The notes under the pieces were generated by a model. It had not been told where the DNA came from, made no database searches, and saw nothing but the letters and a program-made list of their open reading frames with translations. A stretch of 64,000 bases of DNA from Lysobacter sp. yr284 (lineage in GTDB: Bacteria; Pseudomonadota; Gammaproteobacteria; Xanthomonadales; Xanthomonadaceae): NCBI RefSeq assembly GCF_900107375.1, contig NZ_FNPT01000021.1, forward strand, positions 7,501 through 71,500, written 5' to 3'. Shown piece by piece: positions 1-8,250 of the stretch; the stretch's first letter is position 1; every line of letters starts with the position of its first letter. A program made the translations under genes and the position numbers.

Positions 1-3
1 TCC

Positions 4-1503
4 ATGACAGTACCCGAGCAGGCTTCCAGTGTGGGCGCCGAACGACGCGAACGCCTGAAAGCCCTGCGGGAAAAGGCACTGAAACGGAAGGTGCTGGCGC
101 GCCATCTGTCCGACGGCTTCAACGGCCGCTGGAGCGGGCGCCAGTGGGTCCAGGCCGGTCTGTTCGCGACCCTGGGGATGATGGTCGCCGCGGTCGTTCC
201 CGGTTTCAGCCAGTCCACCGCCTCGGTGCGCGCGCACGAGCCGCGCCAGTCGCTGGCGCTGGCGTTGCCGCCGCTGACCCTGGCCCGGCTCAAGGGCGAG
301 ACCGGCGACAGCTGGCAGCTGGTGCGGGTCAACCGCGGCCAGACTCTGGGCTCGGTGTTCAAGGACATGGACATTCCCAAGTCCACGATGAGCCAGATCC
401 TCGAGCAGCCCGGCGCGCGCGAAGCGCTGATGCGGATGAAGCCCGGCACCGAGCTGGGGTTCGACATTCCGGTCAACGGCTCGCTGCGCACCTTCCGCTA
501 CGACCAGGACGAAGGCCACCGGGTCGAGCTGAGCATCGCCGGCGACAAGGTCACCGACAAGAAGGTCATCGCCCGCCAGAGCCAGGTCCGCACCGTGGTG
601 CTCAGCGGCAAGGTCGGCAAGTCGCTGTTCCGTTCGGCGCGCAAGGTCGGCCTGACCCCGGCCAACATCAACACCCTGACCGACGACATCTTCAAGTACG
701 ACATCGACTTCAACGAAGACGTCGGCACCGACGACCGCTTCAGCGTGGTGGTCGAGCAGACCTGGCGCGAGGGCGAGCTGATCAGCACCGGCCCGATCCT
801 GGCGGCGACCTTCACCAGCGACGGCAAGCTGCACACCGGCTTCCGCTTCGACCGCGGCGGCAAGCCCGAATACTTCACCGGCGACGGCCGCCCGCTGAAG
901 AAGAGCTTCATCCGCATGCCGATCCCGTACGCGCGCCTGACCTCGGGTTTCGGCACCCGCCGCCACCCGGTGCTGGGCAGCATCCGCATGCACGCCGGCG
1001 TCGACTACGCGGCCGGCACCGGCACGCCGATCATGGCCGCCGGCGACGCGCGCGTGCAGTTCGTCGGCTGGAAGGGCGGCTACGGCCGCGCGGTGATCCT
1101 CGACCACGGCCGCGGCTACACCACGCTGTACGGCCACATGTCGAACTTCAGCAAGATCAAGCCGGGCCAGCGGGTGCCGCAGGGCACGGTGATCGGCTAC
1201 GTCGGCAGTTCCGGCATGGCCACCGGGCCGCACCTGCACTACGAATTCCGCGTCAACGGCGTGCACCGCAACCCGCTGTCGATCACCATGCCGCCGCCGG
1301 AACCGCTCAGCGGCATGGCGCTGGCGCAATTCCGCCAGCAGACCGCGGTGGCGCTGGGGCGCATCCGCCAGGTCGAGAACATCATCTACGCCGATGCCGG
1401 CCCGGCCCCCACCGTAGCGCCGACGATCGCGGCCGCCGCCGTCGCCAAGACCGTGGCGGTGGCCAAGACCAAGGGCAAGAAGAAAAAGACCTCGCGCGGT
1501 TGA
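4..1503 (+). CDS. M23 family peptidoglycan endopeptidase, membrane-anchored (MepM/YebA-like)
   Basis: Zinc metallopeptidase expected to cut peptide cross-links in periplasmic peptidoglycan, allowing wall growth. The 499-aa protein has a basic cytoplasmic N-terminus, one membrane segment at about residues 50-68, and an OapA/LysM-like region around residues 100-155. A C-terminal M23 domain follows, with the expected ligands: HAGVD at 330-334, YGH ending at 377 and HLHYE at 410-414. The C-terminal tail is Ala- and Lys-rich. The ATG lies at the very edge of the window, so no RBS can be read and an upstream start cannot be excluded. The anmK gene follows on the same strand after a terminator. In this family such proteins are commonly found beside anmK, which fits a wall-turnover neighbourhood. 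Confidence 0.9.
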   Translation: MTVPEQASSVGAERRERLKALREKALKRKVLARHLSDGFNGRWSGRQWVQAGLFATLGMMVAAVVPGFSQSTASVRAHEPRQSLALALPPLTLARLKGETGDSWQLVRVNRGQTLGSVFKDMDIPKSTMSQILEQPGAREALMRMKPGTELGFDIPVNGSLRTFRYDQDEGHRVELSIAGDKVTDKKVIARQSQVRTVVLSGKVGKSLFRSARKVGLTPANINTLTDDIFKYDIDFNEDVGTDDRFSVVVEQTWREGELISTGPILAATFTSDGKLHTGFRFDRGGKPEYFTGDGRPLKKSFIRMPIPYARLTSGFGTRRHPVLGSIRMHAGVDYAAGTGTPIMAAGDARVQFVGWKGGYGRAVILDHGRGYTTLYGHMSNFSKIKPGQRVPQGTVIGYVGSSGMATGPHLHYEFRVNGVHRNPLSITMPPPEPLSGMALAQFRQQTAVALGRIRQVENIIYADAGPAPTVAPTIAAAAVAKTVAVAKTKGKKKKTSRG

Positions 1504-1524
1504 GCGGCGCGGCGGTCGCGACGA

Positions 1525-1554
1525 CAAGGGCCCTGCGGGGCCCTTTCGTTTTTG
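1525..1554 (+). terminator. Rho-independent terminator after the M23 peptidase
   Basis: An AAGGGCCC / GGGCCCTT stem with a TGCG loop is followed by a T-rich stretch (TTCGTTTTTG). It sits just behind the peptidase stop codon and should separate it from anmK. Confidence 0.75.
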
Positions 1555-1660
1555 TGCGAATCCCGGGATGCTGCGGCGTTGCGCGGCGGCGGCGCGGATG
1601 CGCGGCGCGGCTTGCGGACGATCGCGACCGGGTGGCCGCCAGCGCTGGCGCGGGGCTTTT

Positions 1661-1937
1661 TCATGATTGAGAGCGCTTCGATCCCGGTTGGGACGCACGC
1701 CGCTATGCGCGGTCGCCTTGGACCCATTCGTCATGGTTGGGAACGCTTCGATCCCCGCCGGTGCGCACACCACTACGTTGGAAGCAGGCCTTGGAAACAT
1801 TCCTCATGGTTGAGAATTCTTCGATCCCAGTTGGAGCCAACGCCGCTGCGCCAGGCGCCGGCCTAGGACACATTCCTCATGGTTGAGAATTCTTCGATCC
1901 CCGCTGGAGGCAACGCCGCTGCGCCAGGCGCCGGCCT
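1661..1937 (+). repeat. Four tandem 70-73-bp repeats running into the anmK start
   Basis: Four direct copies start at 1661, 1731, 1804 and 1877. Each begins with TCATG(G/A)TTG and carries the block CTTCGATCCC near its front. The two right-hand copies are nearly identical and the left two are more diverged. The last copy contains the annotated anmK start codon and encodes its first 18 or so residues, so every upstream copy carries a decoy version of the same start region. Unit lengths of 70 and 73 bp are not multiples of three, so the copies are not in one frame. Confidence 0.85.
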
Positions 1938-3054
1938 TTATCTTGGACTGATCTCCGGCACCAGCGCCGACGGCATCGACGCCGCGCTGGTGCGCTTCGA
2001 GGCCGGCGCCGCGCCGACCCGCTGCGAGTTGGTGCTCGGCCGCACCTATGCCTGGGACGCGCCGCTGCGCGAGCGCCTGGTCGCGCTCGGCCAGGGCGGC
2101 GATGCGCGTTCGCTGGAGGAACTGGGCACGCTCGACATCCAGACCGCCGAAGCCTTCGCCGCGGCCGCGCGCGCGCTGCTGGCCGAGGCCGGCGTCGCGC
2201 CCGCCGACGTCGCCGCGATCGGTTCGCACGGCCAGACCGTGCGCCATCGCCCGGCCGGCGCGGCCTACGACGGCCGCCATCCCTTCACCTGGCAGATCGG
2301 CGACGGGTCGGTGATCGCCGAGCGTTGCGGCATCGCCACCGTGGCCGACTTCCGTCGCCGCGACGTCGCTGCCGGCGGCCACGGCGCGCCGCTAATGCCG
2401 GCCTTCCACGCCGCGCTGCTGGGGTCGCCTGACGAGGACCGCGCCGCGCTCAACCTCGGCGGGATCGCCAACTTCACCCTGCTGCCGGCGCACGGCGCGG
2501 TGCGCGGCTTCGACACCGGGCCGGCCAACTGCCTGATGGACGCCTGGGCGCTGCGCCACCTGGGCGTGGCCTTCGACGCCGACGGCGCGTTCGCGGCCGG
2601 CGGCGAAGTCGACCCGGCGCTGCTGGCGCGGCTGCTGGACGAGCCGTGGTTCGCGCTGCCGCCGCCCAAGAGCACCGGGCGCGAGCAGTTCCAGCTGGAC
2701 TGGGTCGAGTCGCGCCTGGGCGGCGGCGAGCGGCCGCAGGACGTGCAGGCGACGCTGCTGGAACTCAGCGCGGTCACCATCGCCCAGGCGCTGCGCGCGC
2801 AGCAGCCGGCGACGCGGCGGGTGCTGGCCTGCGGCGGCGGAGTGCGCAACGGCGCGCTGCTGGCGCGGCTGGCGGCGCGGCTGCCGGGGGTGGCGGTGGA
2901 GACGACCCAGGCCTATGGGCTGGATCCGGATTTCGTCGAGGCGATGGGCTTCGCCTGGCTGGCGCGGCAGACCCTGGCGGGACAGCCGGGCAACCTGCCC
3001 AGCGTGACCGGCGCGCGCGGGTTGCGGGTGCTGGGGACGGTGCATCCGGCCTAG
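1879..3054 (+). CDS. anmK: Anhydro-N-acetylmuramic acid kinase AnmK
   Basis: Phosphorylates and opens the 1,6-anhydro ring of anhydroMurNAc, returning recycled wall sugar to the MurNAc-6-P pathway. The 391-aa protein shows the family's ATPase-like motifs: [15 protein letters not shown] near the start, [34 protein letters not shown] and the ACGGGVRNG phosphate loop. The first 18 residues come from the last copy of a tandem DNA repeat and precede the conserved domain (which begins GLYLGLISG), so the true start may lie slightly downstream. The convergent ampG-type permease gene at 3858-5267 fits a wall-recycling function for this neighbourhood. Confidence 0.95.
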   Translation: MVENSSIPAGGNAAAPGAGLYLGLISGTSADGIDAALVRFEAGAAPTRCELVLGRTYAWDAPLRERLVALGQGGDARSLEELGTLDIQTAEAFAAAARALLAEAGVAPADVAAIGSHGQTVRHRPAGAAYDGRHPFTWQIGDGSVIAERCGIATVADFRRRDVAAGGHGAPLMPAFHAALLGSPDEDRAALNLGGIANFTLLPAHGAVRGFDTGPANCLMDAWALRHLGVAFDADGAFAAGGEVDPALLARLLDEPWFALPPPKSTGREQFQLDWVESRLGGGERPQDVQATLLELSAVTIAQALRAQQPATRRVLACGGGVRNGALLARLAARLPGVAVETTQAYGLDPDFVEAMGFAWLARQTLAGQPGNLPSVTGARGLRVLGTVHPA

Positions 3055-3068
3055 CGGCCGAAGGCCAG

Positions 3069-3400
3069 TGCAGGAGCGGCGCGAGCCGGGGCGCGGACGT
3101 TTGGTGGCCGAGGAATTACGAGGGCGTGGCGCGGCGTGGCGATCCGGGCTGCGGGACGTTGCGCCGTGGTTCGATTGGCGCGGTCGCGGCTTGCGCCGCT
3201 CCTACAGGGAGCGATCGAAACTGCCGAAAAGTCTTGCAGGAGCGGCGCGAGCCGCGACACGGGCGGTTGTCGGCCGGGGGATTGCGAGGGCGTGGCGCGG
3301 CGATCCGGGCTGCGGGACGTGGCATCGTTGTTCGATTGGCGCGGTCGCGGCTTGCGCCGCTCCTACACGGAGCGACTGAAGCCACCGGAGGGTCTTGCAG
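3069..3400. repeat. Two tandem REP-pair units (about 165 bp each)
   Basis: Units start at 3069, 3235 and (truncated) 3397. Each opens with TGCAGGAGCGGCGCGAGCC and closes with the inverted arm GCGGCTTGCGCCGCTCCTAC. Each unit is therefore a pair of REP palindromes in opposite orientation, and the pair is duplicated. This fills the anmK-3424 intergenic stretch; no gene is seen in it. Confidence 0.8.
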
Positions 3401-3423
3401 GACCGGCGGGCGCCGCGAGCGGA

Positions 3424-3777
3424 TCAGCCTTCGCGGTTCGGGCGGAATTCTTCCAGCAGCTCCAGGCCGCTGAGGTCCGGGCCGGCCGGGCGCGCCGCCG
3501 GGGCGGCCTGGGGGTCGGCGCGGCCGATCAGGGCGAAACCGGGGTCGCTGGGGATGCCTTCCAGCGCGGCGATCGCTTCCTTCAGCGCGCGGCTGTCGTG
3601 GTCTTCGAAGCGACCGGCCATCTCAGCCTCGACTGCGAACAGGCCGGTCTCGATCAGGTGCAGGGCCGTGCGCTGCAGGCTCCAGCCGCGCGTTTCCGCC
3701 ACCCGGCGCAACCGGTCGGAGAGTACGGGGTCCAGGTTGTGCAGGATGATGTCGGTCACTGTGTGGCAAATTGCCAT
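3424..3777 (-). CDS. Ribbon-helix-helix type protein, unknown function
   Basis: A 117-aa protein. Residues about 8-45 (DIILHNLDPVLSDRLRRVAE, then TRGWSLQRTALHLIE) have the strand-helix-helix pattern of FitA/Arc-like DNA-binding antitoxins. The C-terminal half is Ala/Pro-rich and ends in a short acidic stretch (LELLEEF). No PIN or other toxin gene is adjacent, so if this was an antitoxin its partner is missing. It may instead be an orphan regulator. Convergent with anmK and REP repeats; ampG follows on the same strand side. Confidence 0.6.
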   Translation of the reverse strand: MAICHTVTDIILHNLDPVLSDRLRRVAETRGWSLQRTALHLIETGLFAVEAEMAGRFEDHDSRALKEAIAALEGIPSDPGFALIGRADPQAAPAARPAGPDLSGLELLEEFRPNREG

Positions 3778-3857
3778 CCCGACCCTGCGCTGCGCAACAC
3801 GAAATTGGCTGAACCGCGTTCACCGACACGCCTTCGCCGGCACCTGCGCGGCGGCGT

Positions 3858-5267
3858 TCAGGCATGCGGGGTGCTGACGGGCGCCGGCCGGCGCAGCGCC
3901 AGGGCGATGCACAGCACCAGCGCCGGCACGCCGACCAGGGCGGTGCCGGCGAAGAACAGCGCATAGCCCTCCAGCAAGGTGCGGCCGACGGCCAGTTCGG
4001 TCACCGCGACCCCCGACAGGCCCTTGAGCAGCTTGCCGAGCAGGGCATAGAACGAGCTCAGCAGGGCGTACTGGGTGGCGGTGTAGCCGATGTTGGTCAG
4101 GCTCGACATGTAGCCGACCAGGGCCACGCCGGCGTAGCCGTTGCAGAAGTTGTCGATCACCATCGCCGCGGTGAACACACTGGCGTCGCTGCCGTGCAGG
4201 GCCAGGTAGGCGAAGGCCAGGTTCGAGGCCGGGCCGAGCACGGCGCCAGCGATCAGGGTCGGGATGAAACCGAAGCGCACCGCGGTCAGGCCGGCGGCGG
4301 CGACGCCGGCGATGGTCGCGACCAGGCCGAACGAGCCGCGCACCGCGCCGACGGTTTCCTTGTCCATCTTCAGGTCGGCGTAGAACGGGTTGGCCATCGG
4401 CCCGAGCAGGAAGTCCGGCAGCCGGTACAGGCTGATCGCCAGCAGGATCAGCAGGGCCAGCCGGCCGTGCTGGCGGAAGAACGCTACGAACGGGCCGATC
4501 ACCGCGTCGAACAGGCCGCGCGCGGTGAACAGCGCCGGGTGCGGAGCGGCCGCGGCGATCAGGCTGGCCTGCGGCTCGCGCGCGCGCAGCGTGGCGAACA
4601 CGCCCACGCCGAGCAGCAGCGCCATGATTTCGTAGGACAGCGACCAGCCCGCGTGCGCGGCCAGGATCAGGATCAGCGAGTCGGTGACCAGCAGCGCGCC
4701 GCGGTAGCCCAGGGTCGCGGTCGAGGTCAGCAGGCCCTGTTGTTCGGCGTTGTCGGCGCTCTCGATGCGCCAGGCGTCGATGACGATGTCCTGGGTCGCC
4801 GAGGCGAACGCCACCACCAGCGCCAGCGCGCCGAACACCACCAGTTGGTCGAGCGCGACGCCGGCCACGAGCAGTTCGCCCTGGCGCGGCTCGACCAGGG
4901 CCATGCCGACCAGGGCGACGGCGGCGACCAGCTGCGACAGCAGCATCCAGCCGCGGCGGCGGCCGAGCCAGCGGCCCAGCACCGGCGCGTCGATCTTGTC
5001 GACCAGCGGCGCCCACACGAACTTCAGCGAGTACGCCAGGCCGACCCAGGACAGGAACCCGATCGTGCTGAGCTCGATCGCGTTCTCGCGCATCCAGTAG
5101 CCCAGGGTGTTGCCGACCAGGTAGATCGGGATGCCCGAGCTGAAGCCCAGCAACAGCATCGCCAGCACCTTGGGCTGGCGCAGGTTGCTCAGCACCAGCC
5201 GCCAGCCCTTGCGCGCCGGCGGCGGCGCGGCGCCGGCCGCAGCCGGAGCGCCGGGCTCAGGCGTCAT
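3858..5267 (-). CDS. ampG: AmpG-like MFS permease (muropeptide transporter)
   Basis: Predicted inner-membrane importer of anhydromuropeptides, supplying the recycling pathway in which AnmK acts. The 469-aa protein has 12 or more hydrophobic segments. AmpG-like landmarks include LLLGFSSGIPIYLVGNTLGY near residue 40, SLKFVWAPLVDKIDAP, and ASATQDIVIDAWRIE in the fifth helix region. The stop codon of xth overlaps its start by 11 bp, so both are probably read from the promoter ahead of xth. The gene is short of 500 aa, within the family's range. Confidence 0.85.
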   Translation of the reverse strand: MTPEPGAPAAAGAAPPPARKGWRLVLSNLRQPKVLAMLLLGFSSGIPIYLVGNTLGYWMRENAIELSTIGFLSWVGLAYSLKFVWAPLVDKIDAPVLGRWLGRRRGWMLLSQLVAAVALVGMALVEPRQGELLVAGVALDQLVVFGALALVVAFASATQDIVIDAWRIESADNAEQQGLLTSTATLGYRGALLVTDSLILILAAHAGWSLSYEIMALLLGVGVFATLRAREPQASLIAAAAPHPALFTARGLFDAVIGPFVAFFRQHGRLALLILLAISLYRLPDFLLGPMANPFYADLKMDKETVGAVRGSFGLVATIAGVAAAGLTAVRFGFIPTLIAGAVLGPASNLAFAYLALHGSDASVFTAAMVIDNFCNGYAGVALVGYMSSLTNIGYTATQYALLSSFYALLGKLLKGLSGVAVTELAVGRTLLEGYALFFAGTALVGVPALVLCIALALRRPAPVSTPHA

Positions 5268-6030
5268 AGTCGACCGTGAACGGGGCGTGGTCGGAGAAGC
5301 GCGGGTCTTTCAGGATCGAGCAGCCGCGCAGCTTGCTGCGCAGGCTCGGAGTGGCGAACTGGTAATCGATGCGCCAGCCCACGTCGTTGGCGCGCGCGGC
5401 GCCGCGGTTGCTCCACCAGGTGTAGTCCTGGCCTTCGGCGTTGAGCGCGCGGTAGGCGTCGACCCAGCCGCTGTCGTCGGCGCACACGCCGTTGAGCCAG
5501 TCGCGCTCCGGCGGCAGGCAACCGGAGTTCTTCTGGTTGCTGGTCCAGTTCTTGATGTCCAGGCGGCTGCGCACGATGTTCCAGTCGCCGCACAGGACGT
5601 AGTCGCGGCCGCTGGCCAGCCACTCGTCCAGGATCGGCTTGAGCCACTGCATCACTTCGAACTTGAAGCCCTGGCGCAGCTCGCCGGAGGACCCCGACGG
5701 GATGTAGAACGAGACCACGCTGAGGTTGCCGAAGCGCGCCTCGATGTAGCGGCCCTCGTCGTCGAACGGAGCCCAGCCCAGCGCGGTGCGCACTTCGTCG
5801 GGCTCGCGTTTGGCGTAGATCGCCACGCCGCTGTAGCCCTTCTTGGTGATCGCGTCGCGGAAATAGGCGCGGTAGCCCTCGGGCAGGAATTCCGGGCCGG
5901 TAAGCTGGTGCTCCTGGGCCTTGGTCTCCTGCACGCACAGCACGTCGGCGTCCTGGGCCTTGAACCAGTCGAAGAAACCCTTGGTGGTGGCCGAACGCAG
6001 GCCGTTGGCGTTGAAACTGATGATGCGCAT
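5257..6030 (-). CDS. xth: Exodeoxyribonuclease III (AP endonuclease)
   Basis: Repairs abasic sites and removes 3' blocks. The 257-aa protein starts MRIISFNANGLRSA, followed by VLCVQETKAQ with the metal-binding Glu. SGVAIYAK, GDWNIVRS and a C-terminal WRIDYQFAT and SDHAPFTVDYDA carry the catalytic Asp/His of the EEP fold. I chose the ATG at 6030 because the conserved domain begins there; a longer open frame upstream has shadow composition. Its 3' end overlaps ampG by 11 bp. A GNAT gene diverges from it. Confidence 0.93.
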   Translation of the reverse strand: MRIISFNANGLRSATTKGFFDWFKAQDADVLCVQETKAQEHQLTGPEFLPEGYRAYFRDAITKKGYSGVAIYAKREPDEVRTALGWAPFDDEGRYIEARFGNLSVVSFYIPSGSSGELRQGFKFEVMQWLKPILDEWLASGRDYVLCGDWNIVRSRLDIKNWTSNQKNSGCLPPERDWLNGVCADDSGWVDAYRALNAEGQDYTWWSNRGAARANDVGWRIDYQFATPSLRSKLRGCSILKDPRFSDHAPFTVDYDA

Positions 6031-6058
6031 GCGCGTTCCGGGGCGGGAAGTGCGCACG

Positions 6059-6064
6059 ATCATA
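6059..6064 (-). promoter_or_regulatory. Possible -10 element for xth-ampG
   Basis: TATGAT on the minus strand, 28 bases before the xth ATG. No good -35 hexamer is seen at the usual distance. Confidence 0.35.
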
Positions 6065-6096
6065 GCAACCGGCCGGGCGCGGGTATCATGCCGCGC

Positions 6097-6663
6097 ATGA
6101 GCCCCGTCCCCGACAGCGCAGCCCCCGCGGACGCGCGCGCCGCGCCGCCGATCGTGCGCGTCGGCGTGGTCTCGCCGATGCTGGCCCCGGCCGTGCGCAT
6201 GCTGCAGGTCGCGCCCGAACAGCTGCCCTTCGTCGGCGACACCGCCTACAACCTCGAACAGACCCGGCTGGACCCGCACAGCGAGGCCATGGCGGTGCTG
6301 GCCGGCGAGCGCGTGGTCGGCTTCTACCGCCTGGACTTCAGCGTGAACGCGATCGCCGGGCGCGCGCTGGGCGAGCCCAGCGTCGGCCTGCGCGCCTATG
6401 CGATCGACCGGCGCGAACAGGGCCGCGGCTACGGCACCGCGGCGATGCGCGCCTGCGTCGAGGACCTGCGCCTGCGCCATCCGCAGCGGCGCCTGCTGGC
6501 GCTGACGGTCAACGTGCGCAACCTCGCCGCCATCGCCGCCTACCGCAAGGCCGGCTTCCACGACACCGGCGAGCTCTATCACGGCGGCTCGGCCGGCCCG
6601 CAGCACCTGATGCTGCTGCGGCTGGCGCCACCCTCCCCCTCCCCCACTGCGACCGCGCCATGA
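6097..6663 (+). CDS. GNAT family N-acetyltransferase
   Basis: A 188-aa acetyltransferase of unknown substrate. The acetyl-CoA loop is visible as REQGRGYGTAAMRA (motif Q/RxxGxG/A), followed by ALTVNVRNLAAIAAYRKAGF, the usual N..N...Y.K.GF signature of the C-terminal half. Starts are possible at 6088 (ATGCCGCGC) or 6097; I prefer 6097 because the sequence then begins MSPVPD. The stop overlaps the pyrE start codon (ATGA), so the two are probably translationally coupled. Confidence 0.85.
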   Translation: MSPVPDSAAPADARAAPPIVRVGVVSPMLAPAVRMLQVAPEQLPFVGDTAYNLEQTRLDPHSEAMAVLAGERVVGFYRLDFSVNAIAGRALGEPSVGLRAYAIDRREQGRGYGTAAMRACVEDLRLRHPQRRLLALTVNVRNLAAIAAYRKAGFHDTGELYHGGSAGPQHLMLLRLAPPSPSPTATAP

Positions 6664-7316
6664 CTGACCACCGCACCCGCTTCCTGCAACTGGCCCTCAA
6701 GGCCGACGCCCTGCGCTTCGGCGAGTTCACCCTCAAGTCCGGCCGGGTCAGCCCGTACTTCTTCAACGCCGGGCGTTTCGACTCCGGCGCCGCGCTGGCC
6801 GGCCTGGCCGGCTGCTACGCCGACGCCATCGACGCCGCCGGGCTCGACTTCGACCTGCTGTTCGGCCCCGCCTACAAGGGCATCCCGCTGGCCACCGCGC
6901 TGGGCTGCGAGTACGCCGGCCGCGGCCGCGACCTGCCACTGGCGTTCAACCGCAAGGAAGCCAAGGCCCACGGCGAGGGCGGCATGCTGATCGGCGCGCC
7001 GCTGGCCGGGCGCCGGGTGCTGATCGTCGACGACGTGATCACCGCCGGCACCGCGATCCGCGAAGCGCTCGGCCTGATCGGCGAGGCCGGCGGCACGGTC
7101 GCCGGCATCGTCATCGCCCTGGACCGGCAGGAAGCCGTGGACCCTGCACAATCCCGACGCTCGGCGGCAGAAACTGTCGCAATCGAACACGGCCTGCCGG
7201 TGATCGCGATCGCCACCCTCGACGACCTGCTCGCCTTCACCGGCGCCAGCGCCGAGTTTTCCGCCCAACGCGAGCGCCTGCTCGGCTACCGCGCCGCGTA
7301 CGGCCGCGAGGCCTGA
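6660..7316 (+). CDS. pyrE: Orotate phosphoribosyltransferase
   Basis: Joins orotate to PRPP to make OMP in pyrimidine synthesis. The 218-aa protein has FGEFTLKSGRVSPYFFNAG near the N-terminus, GPAYKGIPLA, FNRKEAKAHGEGG (flexible catalytic loop) and the PRPP-binding signature VLIVDDVITAGTAIREA around residues 120-136. Length is normal. Coupled to the upstream GNAT gene by a 4-bp overlap. Confidence 0.95.
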   Translation: MTDHRTRFLQLALKADALRFGEFTLKSGRVSPYFFNAGRFDSGAALAGLAGCYADAIDAAGLDFDLLFGPAYKGIPLATALGCEYAGRGRDLPLAFNRKEAKAHGEGGMLIGAPLAGRRVLIVDDVITAGTAIREALGLIGEAGGTVAGIVIALDRQEAVDPAQSRRSAAETVAIEHGLPVIAIATLDDLLAFTGASAEFSAQRERLLGYRAAYGREA

Positions 7317-7327
7317 GCGCCGGCGCC

Positions 7328-7353
7328 GCGCCCGGCCCGCGGGGGCCGGGCGC
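7328..7353 (+). terminator. Strong GC hairpin after pyrE
   Basis: A perfect 11-bp stem GCGCCCGGCCC / GGGCCGGGCGC with a GCGG loop, 11 bases behind the pyrE stop. It has no following T tract (the next bases are AGGCGCAAAAC), so it may be a pause or RNA-stability structure rather than an intrinsic terminator. Confidence 0.45.
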
Positions 7354-7454
7354 AGGCGCAAAACTGAGCAGTTCGTCACAAGTAATTTCCGGGCCATGGC
7401 CCGACTCTTGCGTCAACGCCTCTTCGACAGACAGCCCGAAGGCGAGAACGCGAC

Positions 7455-8105
7455 ATGAAAGCCCTGATTCCCCTGCTCGCCGCCGCGGTAGCGCTCGCCC
7501 TGGCCGCCCCGCTCGCCGGCGCCCAGACCGCGCCCAAGGCCAAGAAGCTGTACTGCTGGAACGAGGCCGGCCGCAAGGTCTGCGGCGACGCCCTGCCGGC
7601 GCACGCGGTCGACAGCGCCCGCACCGAGATCAGCGCCAAGAGCGGCATGGCCACCGCCCAGGTCGACCGCGCGCTGACCGCGGACGAGCGCGTCGCCGCC
7701 GACCAGGCCGCGCGCGCGCAGCGCAGCGCCGAGCTGGCGGCCGAAGCGCTCAAGCGCCGCGACCGCGCCATGGCCGAGTCCTACGCTACCGAGGAAGACC
7801 TGCGCAAATCCTTCCAGGAGCGGATCGTGCTGCTGGACGAGACGGTCAAGGCCTCGCAGCTGGGCATCGAGGGCCGCCGCCAGACCGTGCTGAGCCTGCT
7901 GCGCAAGGCCGGCGAGGCCGAGCTCAACGGCAAGCCGGTCGGCAAGACCCTGGCCCAGAACGTGCGCGGCCAGCACGACGAGCTGCTGCACCAGCAGGAC
8001 GTGCTCAAGCAGCAGTTGCTCGAACGCAGCCTCGCCGACGAGGATCTGGCCACCGCGCTGGAGCGCTACAACGCGCTCAAGGCCAAGAACGCCCGCGGCG
8101 GCTGA
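7455..8105 (+). CDS. Secreted/periplasmic coiled-coil protein with DUF4124-like N-terminus
   Basis: A 216-aa protein with a clear Sec signal peptide (MKALIPLLAAAVALALAAP, cleavage near AGA-QT). The mature start KLYCWNEAGRKVCGDALP resembles the DUF4124 pattern (aromatic-W..G...D..P). The remainder, about residues 65-210, is charged and helical with heptad character (AADQAARAQRSAELAAEALK) and is probably a coiled coil. No catalytic motif is visible. It sits alone between pyrE and a convergent phosphomannomutase gene. Function unknown. Confidence 0.75.
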   Translation: MKALIPLLAAAVALALAAPLAGAQTAPKAKKLYCWNEAGRKVCGDALPAHAVDSARTEISAKSGMATAQVDRALTADERVAADQAARAQRSAELAAEALKRRDRAMAESYATEEDLRKSFQERIVLLDETVKASQLGIEGRRQTVLSLLRKAGEAELNGKPVGKTLAQNVRGQHDELLHQQDVLKQQLLERSLADEDLATALERYNALKAKNARGG

Positions 8106-8154
8106 GCGCTCCGGCGGCGCGAAGCGGCGACGCCGGCGAACGGCGGCCTTGGAA

Positions 8155-8190
8155 AACGAAAACGCCGCGGCCAGCCGCGGCGTTTTCGTT
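8155..8190. terminator. Bidirectional terminator between convergent genes
   Basis: A perfect 17-bp stem, AACGAAAACGCCGCGGC with its reverse complement, and a CA loop. The A/T-rich stem base gives a T-rich 3' flank on both strands, serving the 7455 gene and the convergent gene at 8251. Confidence 0.9.
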
Positions 8191-8250
8191 GGGGCATCCG
8201 CTGCCGGCCGGGGCCGGCGCGCCGGGAACCGGGCGCGCCGGCGCGGCGCG

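Noticed and set aside
498-989. Long open frames on the opposite strand of the M23, anmK, argS, comM and other GC-rich genes
   Set aside because: High third-position GC creates long antisense frames; none has an RBS, recognisable domain or start that fits, and the sense genes are certain.
1552-1866. Plus-strand open frame of about 100 codons over the anmK repeats
   Set aside because: It simply reads through the tandem repeat copies in one frame and lacks RBS or domain support.
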